A DNA stretch of 6,903 nt, taken from assembly GCA_947057405.1 (NCBI GenBank), contig CAMSEJ010000138.1, forward strand, positions 1 to 6,903. The letters are read 5' to 3'. Below, piece after piece: positions 6,101 to 6,903 of the stretch. The stretch comes from an uncultured Roseburia sp. (GTDB lineage Bacteria; Bacillota; Clostridia; Lachnospirales; Lachnospiraceae). A program made the translations under genes and the position numbers. The notes under the pieces are model-generated. The model did not search any database and had not been told where the DNA came from. It saw only the letters and a program-made list of their open reading frames with translations. Within the stretch, counting starts at the first letter, position 1. Every line of letters begins with the position of its first letter.

Positions 6101-6885
6101 TTATTCTTCGTACCCGTTCGGGTTATTCTTCTGCCAGTTCCAGGAGTCTCCGCACATATCCTTAATCCCGTACTGTGCCGTCCATCCCAGCTCCTGCTTC
6201 GCTTTAGCCGCATCCGAATAGCAGGTTGCAATATCTCCCGGCCGTCTCGGCCGAATGGAATACGGAATGTTCACGCCGGTTGCGGCTTCAAAATTCTTCA
6301 CGATATCCAGCACACTGTACCCAACCCCGGTTCCCAGGTTGTAAATCCCCAGCCCGACGTTCTCTTTGAGCTTGTCCACGGCCTTCACATGCCCGATTGC
6401 CAGATCCACGACATGGATATAATCCCTGACACCGGTTCCGTCCGGCGTATCATAATCATCGCCGAATACGCCCAGCTCTTTCAGCTTGCCGACTGCCACC
6501 TGTGTAATATAAGGCATCAGGTTATTCGGTATCCCGTTCGGGTTCTCTCCGATCAAACCGCTCTTATGTGCCCCAATCGGGTTAAAATAGCGGAGCAGAA
6601 TTACATTCCATTCCGGATCCGCCTTCTGCATATCACTCAGAATCTGCTCCAGCATCGACTTCGACCAGCCATACGGATTGGTACAGGTCCCTTTCGGGCA
6701 CTCCTCCGTTATCGGAATCATTGCCGGATCGCCGTAAACCGTCGCCGAAGACGAGAAAATAATATTCTTGCATCCATGCGCCCGCATCTCGTCCACTAAG
6801 GTAAGCGTCCCGGAAATATTATTATTGTAATATTCCCACGGCTTTGCCACCGATTCCCCGACCGCTTTGAGCCCCGCAAAGTGAA
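6101..6885 (-). CDS. galE: UDP-glucose 4-epimerase, 5'-truncated by the contig end
   Basis: Cytoplasmic NAD-dependent epimerase of the short-chain dehydrogenase superfamily that interconverts UDP-glucose and UDP-galactose. It serves galactose use and supplies sugars for surface polysaccharide. The 260 visible codons begin inside the family motif HFAGLKAVGES. SSSATVYG follows at visible residues 45-52 and contains the catalytic Ser/Thr region. PYGWSK at 70-75 holds the catalytic Tyr and Lys (YxxxK). LRYFNPIGAH (97-106), a GVRDYIHVVDLA stretch and RPGD complete the substrate-binding half. The normal C-terminus is present. About 80 residues with the GxxGxxG nucleotide-binding motif are missing upstream because the genomic sequence ends near 6885. 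A GTG at 6850 (visible Val12) is not a real start, since the conserved family sequence continues upstream of it. Confidence 0.95.
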
Positions 6886-6903
6886 AGATCGGAAGAGCGT
6901 CGT
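6886..6903. other. Illumina adapter remnant at contig end
   Basis: The last 18 bases, AGATCGGAAGAGCGTCGT, equal the beginning of the Illumina TruSeq universal adapter as it appears in read-through. The conserved GalE reading (HFAGLK) stops matching the family exactly at this junction. The codon before His reads Phe across the join, where GalE proteins normally have Ile or Val. These bases should be treated as sequencing artefact and not annotated. Confidence 0.95.

Noticed and set aside
1..6903. Mobile elements, CRISPR arrays, tRNA genes, or a new defence-type system
   Set aside because: No transposase, terminal inverted repeats, spaced direct repeats, cloverleaf sequence or unknown multi-gene cassette is visible. 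The genes are housekeeping plus a standard copper operon.

Overview
The window looks like a chromosomal piece of a low-to-mid GC Firmicute, most likely a gut Lachnospiraceae-type Clostridia. Three things suggest this: the gene order rplS-lepB-rbgA-rnhB, the AGGAGG-type ribosome binding sites, and a CopA carrying an extra C-terminal metal-binding domain. The assignment is recalled from family knowledge, not searched. Every gene lies on the minus strand, so transcription runs from high to low coordinates.

Layout in order of transcription. (1) 6101-6885 is galE (UDP-glucose 4-epimerase). Its first roughly 80 codons are missing because the contig ends there, and the last 18 bases (6886-6903) match an Illumina TruSeq adapter instead of genomic DNA. 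galE ends in a strong intrinsic terminator (6044-6086). (2) 3118-5960 is a two-gene copper-efflux operon, csoR-copA. Its promoter has consensus -35 and -10 boxes, and a CsoR-type palindrome fills the spacer between them. CsoR should shut this promoter in low copper and release it when Cu(I) binds. (3) 2631-2981 is rplS (ribosomal protein L19), with its own extended -10 promoter, a short leader that can fold, and a long terminator hairpin. (4) lepB (signal peptidase I), rbgA (50S assembly GTPase) and rnhB (RNase HII) follow with 31-nt gaps, forming a housekeeping run. (5) 1-204 is the start of a further, truncated gene of uncertain function.

How it works together: the copper operon is self-contained, pairing a sensor-repressor with an efflux ATPase. 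The rplS-to-rnhB block is translation, secretion and genome-maintenance housekeeping. No clear terminator separates copA from rplS, and there is no room for a promoter between the rplS terminator and lepB. Read-through at both junctions is therefore a reasonable inference.

I see no mobile element, CRISPR array, tRNA or rRNA, and no convincing undescribed system. The points most worth checking are the adapter at the contig end, the CopZ-like tail of CopA with an internal Shine-Dalgarno-like sequence, the operator-in-spacer promoter, and the rplS/lepB attenuator-like junction.
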